64,000 nucleotides of DNA from Capsaspora owczarzaki ATCC 30864 (Eukaryota > Opisthokonta > Filasterea). The position numbers and the translations under genes are program-made. Location of the stretch: contig NW_011887301.1 of NCBI RefSeq assembly GCF_000151315.2, positions 1,230,409 to 1,294,408 of the forward strand, given 5' to 3'. The notes under the pieces were generated by a model. It saw only the letters and a program-made list of their open reading frames with translations, had not been told where the DNA came from and did not search any database. Position 1 is the first letter of the stretch; each line of letters opens with the position of its first letter. This document shows, one piece after another, positions 10,171 to 21,926 of this stretch.

Positions 10171-13100
10171 ATGCTCCCAATTCAGAATATGAATCAGAAA
10201 CAGCGTCAGTTGTATGACAGAGTCAAGAATGCGAGTGTAGAGCTCAAGTAAGAGAAAAGATTGAGTTGATTTGAAACACAGTTGTTGGCAGCGCGAGTGT
10301 GTGTGCTGACGAGGATGGAGGGGAACAGTCTGAATGACAAGAGGCTTGGCGATGAAGAAGCGAAGGCGATTGCAGAAGCACTCGAAGTGAACACGACGCT
10401 GACTACGGTCTAGTGAGTCATCTCATTTTGAATGATGCATGAGAGTGGATGATTCAGAAGAGTGCTGACCGATGGAGGGGATGGACAGTCTGAACAAGAA
10501 TCAGATTGGCGATGTTGGAGCGCAGGCGATTGCTGAGGCACTCGAAGTGAACACGAAGCTGACTCACCTCTAGTAAGGCATCTTCCTTTGACTGATGCGT
10601 GAGAGTGGGCGATTCAGAGTGCTCACCGATGGAGGGGATGGGCAGTCTGACCAAGAATCAGATTGGTGATGTTGGAGCGCAGGCGATTGCTGAGGCACTC
10701 AAAGTGAACACGACGCTGACTACGCTCTCGTAAGGCATCTCACTCTTGTTGGTGCATGTGGGTGGGTGATTCAGAAGAGTGCTCACTGATGGAGGGGATA
10801 AACAGTGTGTGTGCGAATGAGATTGGCGAAGTTGGAGCGCAAGCGGTTGCTGAGGCACTCAAAGAGAACACGACGCTTGACATGCTCAAGTAAGTCATCT
10901 CACCATTGCTGGTGCATGAGAGTGGGTGATTAAGAAGAGTGCTCACTGATGGAGGGGATGGACAGTCTGAACCATAATCAGCTTGGCGAAGGTGGAGCGC
11001 AAGCGATTGCTGAAGCACTCAAAGCGAACACGACGCTGACCAAGCTCTAGTAAGGCATCTCATTCTTGCTGGTGCATGTGAGTGGGCGACTCAGAAGAGT
11101 ACTCACTGATGGAGGGCATGGACAGTCTGAATGAGAATCGGATTGGCGATGCTGGAGCACAAGCGATTGCTGAGGCACTCAAAGTGAACACAACTGTGAC
11201 TGGGCTCGAGTAAGGCATCTCACTTTGACGGATGCATGGGAGTGGGCGATCCAGAAGAGTGCTCACCGATGGAGGGGATGGACAGTCTGCACACCAATCA
11301 GATTGGCGATGTTGGAGCGCACGCGATTGCTGAAGCACTCAAAGTGAACAAGACCCTGACAACGCTATGGTAAATATTGATCGCTACAAGATGCTCTGAC
11401 AGCCGGTAAACTCATGCTCCAATTTGAGGATGTAATTGACAATAACAGTTTGTCCCAGAACTTCCTAACCAACCCCGGAATCAATGCACTCAGGCAAACG
11501 GGCAGTACCACTTGTAACTTGGAGTAAGACTGCTTGTTTGTTGGATTACAGCATGAGCAACAAGCCACTCACCTGCCTGCTGGGTGAAACTGTAGTCCTA
11601 TTTATGGTAGTCTTGACCAGCAGCGTTTTTCGCCGCATGCCAACTGGGCTCAGATTGCAGCTCGTGCAGCAGCACACACTCAGCCTAAACCTTCTGTCAA
11701 TCTTGCAACTGAGAATCAGCAATTGCGCTCCAAACTGAAACTGGCAGCTCAAAAGCACGTCCTCGCGGCAAAGGATCAGGCGCTCGTTACCAAAGACCAG
11801 GAGCTCGCAACCAACAAGCAGGAGCTTACTACTAGACAGGCGCTCGCTGCCAAAGGTCAGGAGCCACAACAACTTCGCCTCGATCTCGCTGCCAAGGACC
11901 AGAAGTTCGCAACAACAGAGCAGGAGCTCGTTGCGAAAGACCAACAGCTTGCTGTCAAAGACCAGGAGCTCACTGCCAAAGACCAGGCCCTCGCAACCAA
12001 CAAGCAGAAGCTCACAACAAGAGAGCGGGAGCTCGCTACTAAAGATCAAGCGCTCGCGGCCAAAGACCAGGAGCTTGCTACTCGAGATCAGGCGCTCGCT
12101 GCCAAAGAGCAGGAGCTACAACAACTTCGCCTCGATCTCGCTGCCAAGGACCAGAAGCTCGCAACAACAGAGCAGGAGCTCGTTGCGAAAGACCAACAGC
12201 TTGCTATCAAAGACCAGGAGCTCACCGCCAAAGATCAGGAGATTGCTGCCAACAAGCAGAAGCTCACAACAAGAGAGCAGGAGCTCGCTACTAAAGATCA
12301 AGCGCTCGCTGCCAAAGACCAAGCGCTCGCGGCCAAAGACCAGGAGCTTGCTACTCGAGATCAGGCGCTCGCTGCCAAAGATCAGGAACTACAACAACTT
12401 CGCTTTGATCTCGCTGCCAAGGATCAGAAGCTCGCAACAACAGACCAGGAGCTCGCTGCCAAAGTGCAGGACCTGCAACAACTTCGCTCAAATCTCGTTG
12501 CCAAGGATCAGGAGCTTGCAACCAAGGATCGTGAACTGAAGTCAGCTCTTGATCGGATCAAGCGCGATGGACCTTTGTCGAACTTTGACGGACCCATTGC
12601 ACAAGTGCCTCTCGCCACTCTCATCTCCGCTACGAACAGCTTTGCTGCCGATTCTCTGGTTGGCGAAGGAGCGTTTGGTCGCGTGTACAGTGCCAGGTTG
12701 CCTGGGCCTCCTGTTGCTGTTGCCATCAAGAAGCTGTCCGCCGTATCGATCCAGCACTATGCAGCGTTTCAGTCAGAGTTGAAATCTCTATCTAAATTCC
12801 GCCACACAAACATCATTGCCATGCTGTCGTATGCCGAAGCTCAGGGTGAATATTGCTTGGTGTACGAGTTCATGCCGAATGGTTCTGTTCGAGATCGCTT
12901 GAATCGCAAGAACGACACGCTTCCGCTGACCTGGTCTCAGCGCCACCACATTGCTGCCGATGTCTCTCGTGGCATGCACTACGTCCAGACAGCCTTTTCT
13001 GACCATGTTCTGTTCCACCTCGACCTCAAGACGGACAATGTTCTTCTGGATGCGCATTTCAATGCAAAAGTTTCGGACTTTGGTCTCGTCCGTGCTGCCG

Positions 13101-13456
13101 AGCATCTTGATGACAAAAGTTCCCTTCGCACAAAGGTTCCTCAAGGCACCGCTGCTTACATGTGTCCCGAGTTCCTCGTTGATGGCAGAATGACCGTCAA
13201 GACGGACGTTTATGCATTTGGCATGATTTTGATCGAGCTTGTGACCGCCGCCAAGCCTGGCAACCGCCTGAAATTAGATGCACGAAGGGCTGTGAAAAAT
13301 CAAACCATCGTTGGCATGCTGGACTCGGCGCTCAACCCAACCGAGGCAGAGCAGCAGAGCATCAGCGAGATTGTCACCCTCGCGCTCGAGTGTCTTGACG
13401 ACGAAGCTGCCGATCGCCCCTCCTTTGGGCAACTCATTGTTCAATTGGATCCTTGA
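10171..13456 (+). CDS. LRR, coiled-coil and protein kinase fusion, ten exons
   Basis: Likely cytosolic signalling kinase; there is no signal peptide or membrane segment. Exons: 10171-10247, then seven 84-bp exons (10329-10412, 10489-10572, 10646-10729, 10806-10889, 10966-11049, 11126-11209, 11286-11369), 11449-11523 and 11611-13456. All junctions are phase 2 and the product is 861 aa. Each 84-bp exon encodes one 28-residue RI-type leucine-rich repeat of the form LxxNxIGDxGAQAIAEALKxNTTLTxL. Residues about 280-560 are a heptad coiled coil (LAAKDQE-like). The kinase spans about 575-861 with glycine loop GEGAFGRVY, lysine in VAIKKL, catalytic loop HLDLKTDNVLL, DFG, and YAFGMILIEL. It resembles the RLK/Pelle/IRAK group. 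The HRD Arg is Leu, so it is a non-RD kinase; the catalytic Asp remains. Confidence 0.88.
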
Positions 13457-13993
13457 TACCAAGCGAAAGATGCTGTGCTGATGCCTCAGTGCTTTATCAA
13501 GTGATGAACGAGCTACTCCCTCGTTCTTCACTACTCTCTCTGTGTCCGTGTTTCCCGTTCGCCCTCTTGTGGCATGCTCCTCCTGCATGTTGTAACTGTT
13601 GCTTTATGACTTGTTCCTTTCACAGCGCTCTTGCTTTTCACCCAAAACTCCAATGCACCAGGAATTGGTCCTGTGAGCTTCATTGTTGTTTTTGTTATGT
13701 CAATTGTGTTTTGGGAGCAAATTTATAATTTTGAAGCGTGCTGATTTTACCGTGCAAGCATTCGATCTAATTTTGAGCGGATTGACCGATATTTGAGCGC
13801 AAAACAGGCCGTTGTGTTCGCCTTGAAGTTCATTGTGCAAGTTTCAATTGGCAACTCTTGTCACCGTCATGAACAATTTTGTTCAAGTTACCCGGGCACA
13901 ACAACACAAACTCACAAACAACTGAACAGCATGCAAAACAAACGCACTTGCATCATCAACCAGCTAGCTGGCACAACAACCAAGAAGCTCGTT
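13457..13993. other. Convergent intergenic region
   Basis: This 537-bp interval lies between two convergent genes and holds both 3' ends. T-rich stretches near 13600-13720 are compatible with a 3' untranslated region. I see no further gene. Confidence 0.5.
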
Positions 13994-15239
13994 TCAAACA
14001 ACAAGGGTCAGCTTGTCATTGTTTTGCAAATCGACAGCCGACGTAACAGGAACATTCAGATCAGTGAGAACCACGCCAGAGACGCTGCCGGGTGCAAGGC
14101 CATGCGGGGCAGCAAGAACCGCGATGAACGCATCTGCAGACAATGTTTTCGACACGGTAGCGAGCCGAAGCTCACTCGAGTTGCTCACTGCAACCACCAC
14201 GCGAATCGTGGGCGCGCTCGCGGCCTGCGCGTTCAACGCACCAGGCAGTCCAAACGTCGGCTGCGACATTGCACCCGCAGGCATTGCCATCAACTCGGCA
14301 AATGGTTGAAGTCGCGCTGGTTGTGTGTTCATGACACCAACACCTGCGCCTGCCGACTGCATGGCTGCTGCGTTGAAGGATTTCTCCATCGCTGCAGTTG
14401 TCTGATAGGATAGGCCCACCCCAGCAACCCCGCCTGCCAACGACTTGGCGCTGATCGCCAAGTACTTGCCGGCATACTCTGACGACACGGGCCTTTCGGT
14501 GTACGGCTCGCAGTCCGCAACTGCCGTCCTGTTGAGACCACTCATCAATGAAGGCATCATTTGTGGTAGGTGCGGCAGCTTGTCGCCCTCCATGATGGCC
14601 TTTCGGCGTGCCTCCATGATAAAGTCACGAACGCCCTCCTGCCGAAGCCAGTCATCACACAACAGACCAGTCACACAAAAACAAAGCCGAGCAAACAAAC
14701 AGACGTGTGAGTTTCAGACCAGGGTTGTTGGCTCGAGCGCAGGGTATTTAGTATGGCTGTTGTTACCGGGTTGTTCGGGCCAGGAAAGGTCACGGCGCTG
14801 CAGTAAGCAGAAAAAATGTTGAGAACGTCGGTGGCCTGCGGGCAGATCGATTTCTTGCTCAGCAGCACGCTCGTGATCCTGATCTCCGACACATTCCGCA
14901 ATGGAACCATGTTTTCGGTGGTGGTCACTGCAATGGTTCGTTCCTTCGACAGTGGGTCGACCGCCTCCCACGCCTCCGAGAACACGATGATTTCTTGCGT
15001 CGTGATGACCAGCCATCGGTGTTTCGCCGCGCCTGTGCAAGAGTGTGGGGAGTTTTGATCCAGCTTGTGAGTGTTGTTGACATCAAGTACAACAGAGCTT
15101 GCTTGTCATCTGAGCTTGCTTGTCATCTTAGGCCGGATATCGAATACATGTACAATCAACGTCGGAAATCGACCTTTTTTCCACCCAGTCTCTTCAGTTC
15201 AACAACTCTACAACCACCAAAGCGCTCTTGTACGTCCAT
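13994..15239 (-). CDS. Uncharacterised protein with a possible PH/GRAM-like domain, three exons
   Basis: Model: 15239-15185, 15032-14767 and 14638-13994 (321 aa). The phases (1, then 0) close without stops, and the join NNP|EGVRDF restores a continuous helix. Residues about 20-130 look like a small PH-type fold: a Trp-Leu-Val strand (HRWLVIT), a strand ENMVPL followed by VSEIRIT, and a closing helix VRDFIMEARRKAI. The C-terminal half is Ala/Gly/Met-rich and ends in strands reminiscent of a ubiquitin-like or PB1-like fold, but this is weak. The first exon is the least certain part; another in-frame donor choice would change about ten residues. I do not recognise the family. Confidence 0.5.
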
Positions 15240-15299
15240 GCACCGCCCCCTAAGCCGGTCATCGACGTTGCCGATCTCGGTCTTTGTTGATTGTTTGTT

Positions 15300-15966
15300 G
15301 AGGTGTTTGTTTTTGCTTGTTTTGATTTTTTTTTGTGTTCTCGTGTCTTGTTTCCTTTTTTGATTGTTTTCCGTTTGCTACGTCACGATTCCTTCCCCCA
15401 ATGTCTCGGTGGGACTCTTCAGCGCTGCAACTCTTGGTGTAGAAGCACGCCCCATCATGTATTTGGTGAAGCAAAGCGACGTGGGAGACCACCTTCGACT
15501 CGCTCGGTGACGTTTGGATGGAGCGGCACAAAAACAAAACAAACAACAAACCAACCGCGCACATGCTGCTCGCCCGATTGCACTGCACGCTTCATCGAGC
15601 GGAAGCAACAAGACTCGGCGCAACAGATCAAGCGATCTAGGGCAGCGGGAGGGGAGAGTCGTGGGGAGGGAAGCAAAAAAGGGGAGCAGCGAGGCACCCG
15701 ACCTCACCTTGTTGAACCTCAGTGTAGTACATCGCCTGCGCGAGGCAGCATGGGATGGTTAACCACAGAAGCGGGTTGGCGAACATGCAGCAGATGCACT
15801 CGTCGTTGGCCTTGGAGTACGCGCCCAGAGCTTGCACCTTGCAGGCCAGCAGGATGGGGAACGGCGACAGGTTGTACTTGCCCAGAGCAGCCTGAGCTCG
15901 CTCGCCAGTGAGGTTCCACGGATCGTTGGCAAACTGAGTTAGTGACGTCAACTCCATGTCAGCCAT
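15300..15966 (-). CDS. Small Cys-rich membrane-associated protein (3' part unresolved)
   Basis: Exon 1 is convincing: it starts MADMELTSLTQFAND in an AAAA-ATG context at 15966 and runs to about 15708, where the good donor GTGAGG follows EVQQ. It holds a hydrophobic segment NPLLWLTIPCCLAQAMYY with clustered Cys residues (ECICC, PCC) that could be palmitoylated or membrane-inserted. The next exon is probably near 15500-15300 (a frame containing SHVALL and a short Cys/Ser/Glu-rich stretch), but I could not find an acceptor with matching phase. It has the look of bacterial-PH-like or scramblase-type small membrane proteins; I do not name it. Confidence 0.45.
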
Positions 15967-16188
15967 TTTTGTCGATTTAAAGTGAAGTGACTTTTTGCAG
16001 ACTCGAACGGAACCAAAAAAAGCAAAAAAGCTGGACTGAAAGCCGACAACGACGACGAAAATTACGAAAATTAACGCAGTGTACTTAAATGTGGTACGGC
16101 TATCAAACAAAGGGCAACGACCGACAAGCAACAAACGCAACAGCTAAGAAAAAGAAAAAAGTCAACTCGAGAAAAGTGGCGGCTCTTT

Positions 16189-16827
16189 CTACTTTTCCTC
16201 GCACCAGTCGTTCTCCTTCTTGACCTGCTCTTCCTCTTCGGGGGAGAAGTCGCTCTTGATGTTGAAGAGCTTGCGGATTTCGTCGGGGGTCTTGCCTACA
16301 AAGATTTCAGTCAGGCGTTAGAGAAATCAGAGACAACAAAAAAAACTCAAACGGCTGTGCCGCACCTCGGATCATGTTGGCAACAGTCTTGCAGGTCAGA
16401 TCAAGCATAGGCTTGATGTCAAGGTAGTTGGCAGCAAGAATCATCTCGAACAAGGTGCCCTGGTCGACACGGCAGAAATCGGCATCCCACGAGTCAATGT
16501 CCTCTTGCTTCTTGGCCTTGGTCTCGTCCTCCTCGGGCTTGGCAACATCGTCCTTGTGGTGCAGGCAGTATTGGATGACCTTCTCGAGGATGGCGCCGGT
16601 CACGTTGGGCAGGGGGATGGCCATGTCATCGTCGCCGCCAAGGTCTGTTGCGAGTGAAGTTTTCGTCAGAATCTAGGCGCAACAAGAAAAAAAAAAAAAA
16701 ACAAGGAACAATCAACAAGGATGGCTTTACCCTCGAGCATGTTCTTGATGGTCTCAGACATCTTGGCAGCCTTGGCGTCGACGCTAAAGTCGCGGCCGTC
16801 GGAACTTTGGAGCTTGATTTCGGACAT
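16189..16827 (-). CDS. SKP1: SKP1, SCF ubiquitin ligase adaptor, canonical copy, three exons
   Basis: Links F-box proteins to cullin 1 in SCF ubiquitin ligases. Exons: 16827-16731, 16644-16366 and 16295-16189, all phase 1, giving 160 aa, the normal SKP1 length. It begins [11 protein letters not shown], contains the BTB/POZ-like core with YCLHHKDD and the helix [21 protein letters not shown], and ends with the conserved F-box-binding tail KTPDEIRK...[16 protein letters not shown] (split here for length). It is the left member of a tandem duplication with the gene at 17788-18494 and shares its exon structure exactly. Confidence 0.96.
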
Positions 16828-17787
16828 GATTAATGTTGAAGTGCAGTTGGATGTTGTTGGATTTTGGACTTTCGAGAGTGTTTGCCTTTCTGTTTGGAGC
16901 AAAAGATGAACGAAAGTGCACAATATCAAAGAGAGTGAGAAAATAGTTCCAAAAATAGCACTTTGTCTCAGAATTTTCCGCTCGCTCCATCTTTCCGTTT
17001 GATTGTTGTTGCATCGAAAAGCAAGCAGTTGCAGATGTGCTTTTGACACTTGCAACCATACACGAAAATATCGCCCACAGGCGGAAGAGCACCGTAAAAC
17101 CATTGCAATGAAACATCAGCAAGTTCGAACTGACGTCGGCAAAGCGCCAACGCCTCAGCGATCAGGGCAGTGAGAATGTCAGCGTAAACCCCCAACAGGC
17201 AACGATGGGGGTGGGGGTTGGTGGAAGCAAGACCGAGAAGAGCGGGGGAATGCATGACAATGACAAACGGGCCAAAACGGTTCGAAAGGTGTTTCAGCAC
17301 TGGCGGCCAAGCGAAGTGAGGATGAGCGGAGGCAGGCGTGCGAGAACGCGAGATGTGAGAGAGCGAGATGTGATTGACAGCGGCGAGTGGGAGATGGCGA
17401 GATGGGGAGATGGGGATGGAAGCGGGAAGGAGGAAAAGAGGAAAGATGTGTATGGTCAGTTGGGAGAGTAATAGAAAACCTATGGTAAAACGAAATAAAA
17501 GTACCTTACAAATGACTGAGGGCTGGATTCTTGCTCAATCCAATCCGTGGTCTCGCTTTTGAAATTGGATTGGGATGAAGCGTGTTGGTTTGCATCAACA
17601 AACCACATCAAAAAAACGGATTGAAAAAAATTAACGCAGTTGTTTACTCAAATGTGGTACGGTTATCAAATCGAAGGGCAAAAACACCGACAAGCAACAA
17701 ACGCAGAGCTATGAAAAAATGTGTCAACTCGCAACGCGGGGGGCGAACGTGGTCTTTGTTGTTGTGACTTTTCGTCGCACTCATCGT
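16828..17787. other. Spacer between the SKP1 copies, containing duplicated flanks
   Basis: No gene seen. Sequence near 17120-17260 resembles 18860-19000, and sequence near 17610-17740 resembles 16060-16165 (for example AACGCAGT, ATGTGGTACGG, CGACAAGCAACAAACGCA). The duplication therefore carried both upstream and downstream flanks, and these are still recognisable. Confidence 0.7.
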
Positions 17788-18494
17788 TTAGGCAGTCGCG
17801 GGCTCGGCGGCAGAGGAGGAGGAGGAAGAGGCGGCGGACGCGGGGGCCTCGCTCTTGACGCCGAGGGTTTTGCGGATTTCGTCAGGAGTCTTGCCTACAA
17901 TTTGTTGTCGGTCATGGTCGTTGAGTGGACGTGAGATAATTGGAATCAAACAAAAACGACAAAAAAAAAAGGAGAAGTAAGAAAAAAAAAAAAAAAAACA
18001 AGCCACAACATACCTCGGATAACGTTGGCAACAGTCTTGCAGGTCACGTCGAGCAGGGGCTTGATGTCAAGGTAGTTGGCAGCAAGAATGATGTTGAACA
18101 AAGTGACATAGTCGACCTTGCAGAACTCGGCGTCCCAAGCATCAATCTCCTCCTTCTTGGGCTTGGACGGGTCCTCCTCGACGACCTTGGGAACATCGTC
18201 CTTGTGGTGCAGGCAGTAGCTGATGACCTTCTCGAGGATGGCGCCAGTCACGTTGGGCACAGGGATGGCGTTTTCGCCGTCGCCGCCGAGATCTGTTTGC
18301 GAAGGTTGTTTTTGGTTTGGTCAGAAAAAAAGCAAAAACGAGTGTATCTTGGACAAAAGCAAAGACGAAAAACACAAAGCTCAATGGTCCTACTGACCCT
18401 CGAGCATGTTCTTGATGGTCTCGGACATCTTGGCAGCCTTGGCGTCGACAGTGAACTCGCGACCGTCGGAACTTTGGAGCTTGATTTGGGACAT
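17788..18494 (-). CDS. SKP1 paralogue with a divergent C terminus, three exons
   Basis: Exons: 18494-18398, 18292-18014 and 17894-17788; the same lengths (97, 279 and 107 bp) and phases as the neighbouring SKP1, giving 160 aa. The BTB-like core is well conserved ([42 protein letters not shown]). The last exon keeps KTPDEIRK but then becomes low-complexity (Ser, Ala, Pro) and ends in EPATA, without the acidic helix and WCEEK tail that contact F-box motifs. Cullin binding may remain while F-box binding is altered. It could be a specialised or dominant-negative form; the intact frame and splice sites argue against a pseudogene. Confidence 0.92.
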
Positions 18495-20640
18495 TTTTTT
18501 TTCTTGGTTGTTGATGTTGTGTATCTCTCTGTCGCAAAAGAGGAATGAAAGGGACAAAAAGTGAGCAAAGACTTGTTTGGTTTGATTTTGTTTTGATTGT
18601 TTTTTCTTGGTCTCAGCTTTTGCGCGCGTTCCAGCTCTTTTTTTTTTTTTCTTTTTTTTTGCTTTCTTTTTTTTTCTTTTCGTTTCTTGGTTTTGGTTTT
18701 GGTTTGACTGAGTGGCATCGAAGCAAGCAAGTGCGACCGTGGTACTCGCATGCCATGGCACAGCGCAACCGTGGAAGGCACCGCGAGGCGCGCAGGGCAC
18801 CCAGGAACAACGAGAAGGAAGGCACAGCAAAAAAACAAGCATTAGAAAAACTTTCCATCTTGCCTGCAAAGACGCAGAACTGACGTTGACAAAGTGCCAG
18901 CGCTTCAGCGACCGTGGCAGCGAGAACACGAGCAAAACGATGCTCTCCATCCCCAACAGGCGGAGGAATGGGTGGGTGGAAGCGGATTGCAGAGAGACCA
19001 AACAAGAGCAAACATTAAGAAAAAAAGAAAAAAAAAAAAAGACGAGCGCGAACAGGAGACGGCCATCACTGCAGCAGTGCAGATCAGCGTCGAGGCGAGT
19101 GGGAGGCAGAGTTGGTGCAAGAAGCGGAATGTGATTGTGGAAGGTGGGGGAGGCGGGGGAGGAAGGAAGGAGACGGAAGAAGGAGAAGGAAGAAGGACAA
19201 GCAACGTCGATCAGAAAGCATGATAAAAAAAAGTAATAAAGAAATCCCAATAATCATACCTACAAAAGACTGGTTGGATTTTTTTGGTACGTTTTTGGAA
19301 CCACTTCAATCCCTTGGGGCTCCACGTCCCCTACTACGACAGTAGCAATGGTAGTATACCATAAATGTCGATAATCTATGACAAAATTAGGGCTTGAAAG
19401 TCAGAGGTCAAGCGAGCACGAGCTTTTTGGGCGGCATTCGCCACTTGCACTCTCGTAGCACCGTGCGGTTGTCATCCTCGACCTCCGCTTCACTTGCAAT
19501 TTACTTGTGGACAATGCGTGTATTTTTGAGAGAAAGATGAAGGGAATTGGAGGACCATCGACCGTCAGTACGCCAACACTTGTGCAAAGTTCTACACATT
19601 GTCGTTAGCATGCTGAGCAATCCAAGAATGTATGCAATTTACGCAAAACACTGAAATTCAACATAGAAGTATACAAAGCCACCCCGAGAGTCACATGTAC
19701 ACAAAAGTGCCATGTCTTGACAGGCGATTGACGCTTCGTCGATGTAGACAATTTTCCTCCAATTTTCCGCTGTTTGGCGTCGGCCCCAACGCATGCGAGG
19801 ACTCGCTCTCACTATATAACAGATTCATAACTATATTTTGAATCAACTTGTGATGGGTTTATCGGTAGGGGGAACAGCGAAGCCAAGGAAATCGGGTGAG
19901 CAATCAAGAGGCCGAAATTTGTCACCCGATGACTAAACGGGATTGTTCCAAACACTTAGTGGCCCCCTCGAAATAAGCATCCCAATACCACTAAAGTAGA
20001 GTAAAGTGCATTAAAAATACACAACTACTAATTAACAGCCAGGTTCGACTCTGGGTCCCGACACTTTGGTTGGTTTTCGCCGCACGTCGCCCGACTTGCC
20101 GGCTGAAAACGTGATGATACACATCGCCCGCCGGATCTGCATGTCGGCAGATGCACCAAGGATATTACTTCATGTCAGCCGATGCGCAAGAGAACGTATT
20201 TTGAGGGTTTGGCGCATCGGCGTTGATCTTCCTTTTTCAGCAAAACGCTCGCTGCTTCGCCGATTGACACGCGGCCGCCCACAAATAAAAATTCGTCCCC
20301 CGAAAGCGCATGTCGCTACGATAAGGGATTGCGACACATGCTCTGAGCCGCGACGCTACAACGTCCCCTACAGTCCTGTAGTTCCACACGTCGACCACTT
20401 CTCTCTCTGCTCTTCGTCCATGCTATTTTGTTCACACCATGGCTATGTGCGCGCACTCGGACATTTTGCAGCATCGGTTTTTTTTTCGCCTCCTTGCACG
20501 AAATGAATGTCGCGAGATGAACAACAGTCTTCCTTTTTGTTTTCATTCTTTGATCTTTTTGTAATTTGGTGTCTAGTTTTAAATTTTTTGTAATTTTTAT
20601 CGCCTCGATACCAATTTCGCTTTTTTTTATTTGCAGACGA
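18495..20640. other. Gene-poor stretch
   Basis: The first 500 bp is the duplicated SKP1 upstream flank with poly-T and poly-A runs near 18637-18690 and 19019-19040. From about 19350 to 20640 the sequence is AT-richer and contains only short frames with no splice logic. A frame at 20066-20506 has no recognisable motif. I see no RNA gene I can support. Confidence 0.5.
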
Positions 20641-20699
20641 CTCCTACACAGGTGAGCCGTCTGAGACGTCGAAGAGGCGCTCCGACAACCTCCATCCAT

Positions 20700-21345
20700 C
20701 CATCCCGCCCACAACATGCAACAGCACCAGCTCTCGCCCTTCCATCCGATCGATAGCGTCGGAGCAATAATACTTTACTTGTTCTTTTGTGGCTTGAACC
20801 AACACCTTGATTTGTTTTTCATTTGTTGTTGTTTTCAATGGAGTGGGATTGGAAGAACCAGCCCAGCGTTCATTTCTTGCTGTTCGTCGCAGCGCAGCGC
20901 TTGCTCTGGTCATGGCGGCTGCAGTTCGCCGCCGCTTTGGTGGCGCGGTCGTTAAAAATTCTGTCTGTCGCATTCACAAATGTCAAAGGCAGAGTCTACG
21001 CTTCGGCTGTCGCGGTGGTGACGATGTTGGAGAAGGAGGACGAAGAAAAAACCCAACTGAGCGCTCCGGCAGCATTGAATTCGAGTGCGTTGAAGCGGTT
21101 TGCCATCTCGCACTCCTTCAGGGACTTGGGCAGTGGCTGTGGATGCGATGGTTGTTGTCAGGGTCATCAGCACAGGTCGTTTTTGCACGGCTGGCAGGGG
21201 CACCGATGTGTTTGAGATGAGTGCGATAAAATTCAAGTCGCTTTCTTTTTTTTTTTTTTTGTTTTTTTTTTTGCCGTTGACCAACCTGCTTGGATGTCGT
21301 TTTTTGGTTCCAGAAAAAGAGGGAAGCTGTAAACAATGACACAAT
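20700..21345. other. Unresolved region with overlapping short frames on both strands
   Basis: A start at 20716 (ACAAC-ATG) opens 79 codons with a hydrophobic segment, and frames of about 130 codons run on the plus strand (20838-21215) and minus strand (21344-20952). None shows a known motif, and I could not join any of them with splice sites. A polypyrimidine tract ending in TTCCAG at about 21314 looks like a real 3' splice site, so a spliced plus-strand transcript is possible. Confidence 0.25.
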
Positions 21346-21926
21346 CATGAAACTGCAAACAATGACACAGTCATACTCGTCGTCTGAAACTCTGGTCACT
21401 TTGTCTTTGGGGTTGTTTCCAGTTCTTCAGTTCCACCCTTTCTTCGCCGAAGAACGCGAGGTGTGGCCGACATGTTTCACCTCCATCGCCGACACTGCAA
21501 CACGTAAACACAAACCAATGAACAAAAATGCTGTAATCGCCTTGGTTTTAGAAACAAAACCCAGAAAAAAAAAAACCTCAACCGAAACCAAAACAATTTC
21601 AAAATTCGCGTGTTGAAAGAACCTCCGCTACTTTGCTGCGGTTTTTGCGCACTGCACACGACTTTTGTGCTTTTCGGCGATGGCTGCGACGATGGATTAC
21701 ACACCTTTGAGGGGGTGAGCTGGCTCACTGACGTTGTGCGCGGGTTGACAGCAAACATCGTTGAACTTGTCCATCATTCTGTCTGAGTTCTTCCGGCTGG
21801 GGATAGATTTTTCCGCTAATTTTCCGCTTCCTAACCGACCACTGAATCTCACCTGGAACCCTTTTCACTCTTGCTTGCTCAGCATTGCAAAAAAAAAAAA
21901 CCACCAAGATTCGCAGCAACCAAAAA

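Noticed and set aside
10320-11370. Evenly spaced near-identical blocks (period about 155-160 bp) that look like a repeat-spacer array
   Set aside because: The conserved blocks are 84-bp phase-2 exons encoding leucine-rich repeats with splice signals on both sides; the organism is a eukaryote and the spacers are introns.
11931-12539. A 202-codon Ser/Arg-rich frame overlapping the coil
   Set aside because: It is the +1 shadow of the heptad repeat; the main frame carries the kinase.
20035-20066. A tRNA-like T-arm (GGTTCGACTC) suggesting a tRNA gene or SINE
   Set aside because: No matching acceptor stem, D-arm or anticodon arm could be found upstream within tRNA length.
20066-20506. A 146-codon plus-strand frame
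   Set aside because: No motif, weak start context, and mixed composition; no splice continuation.
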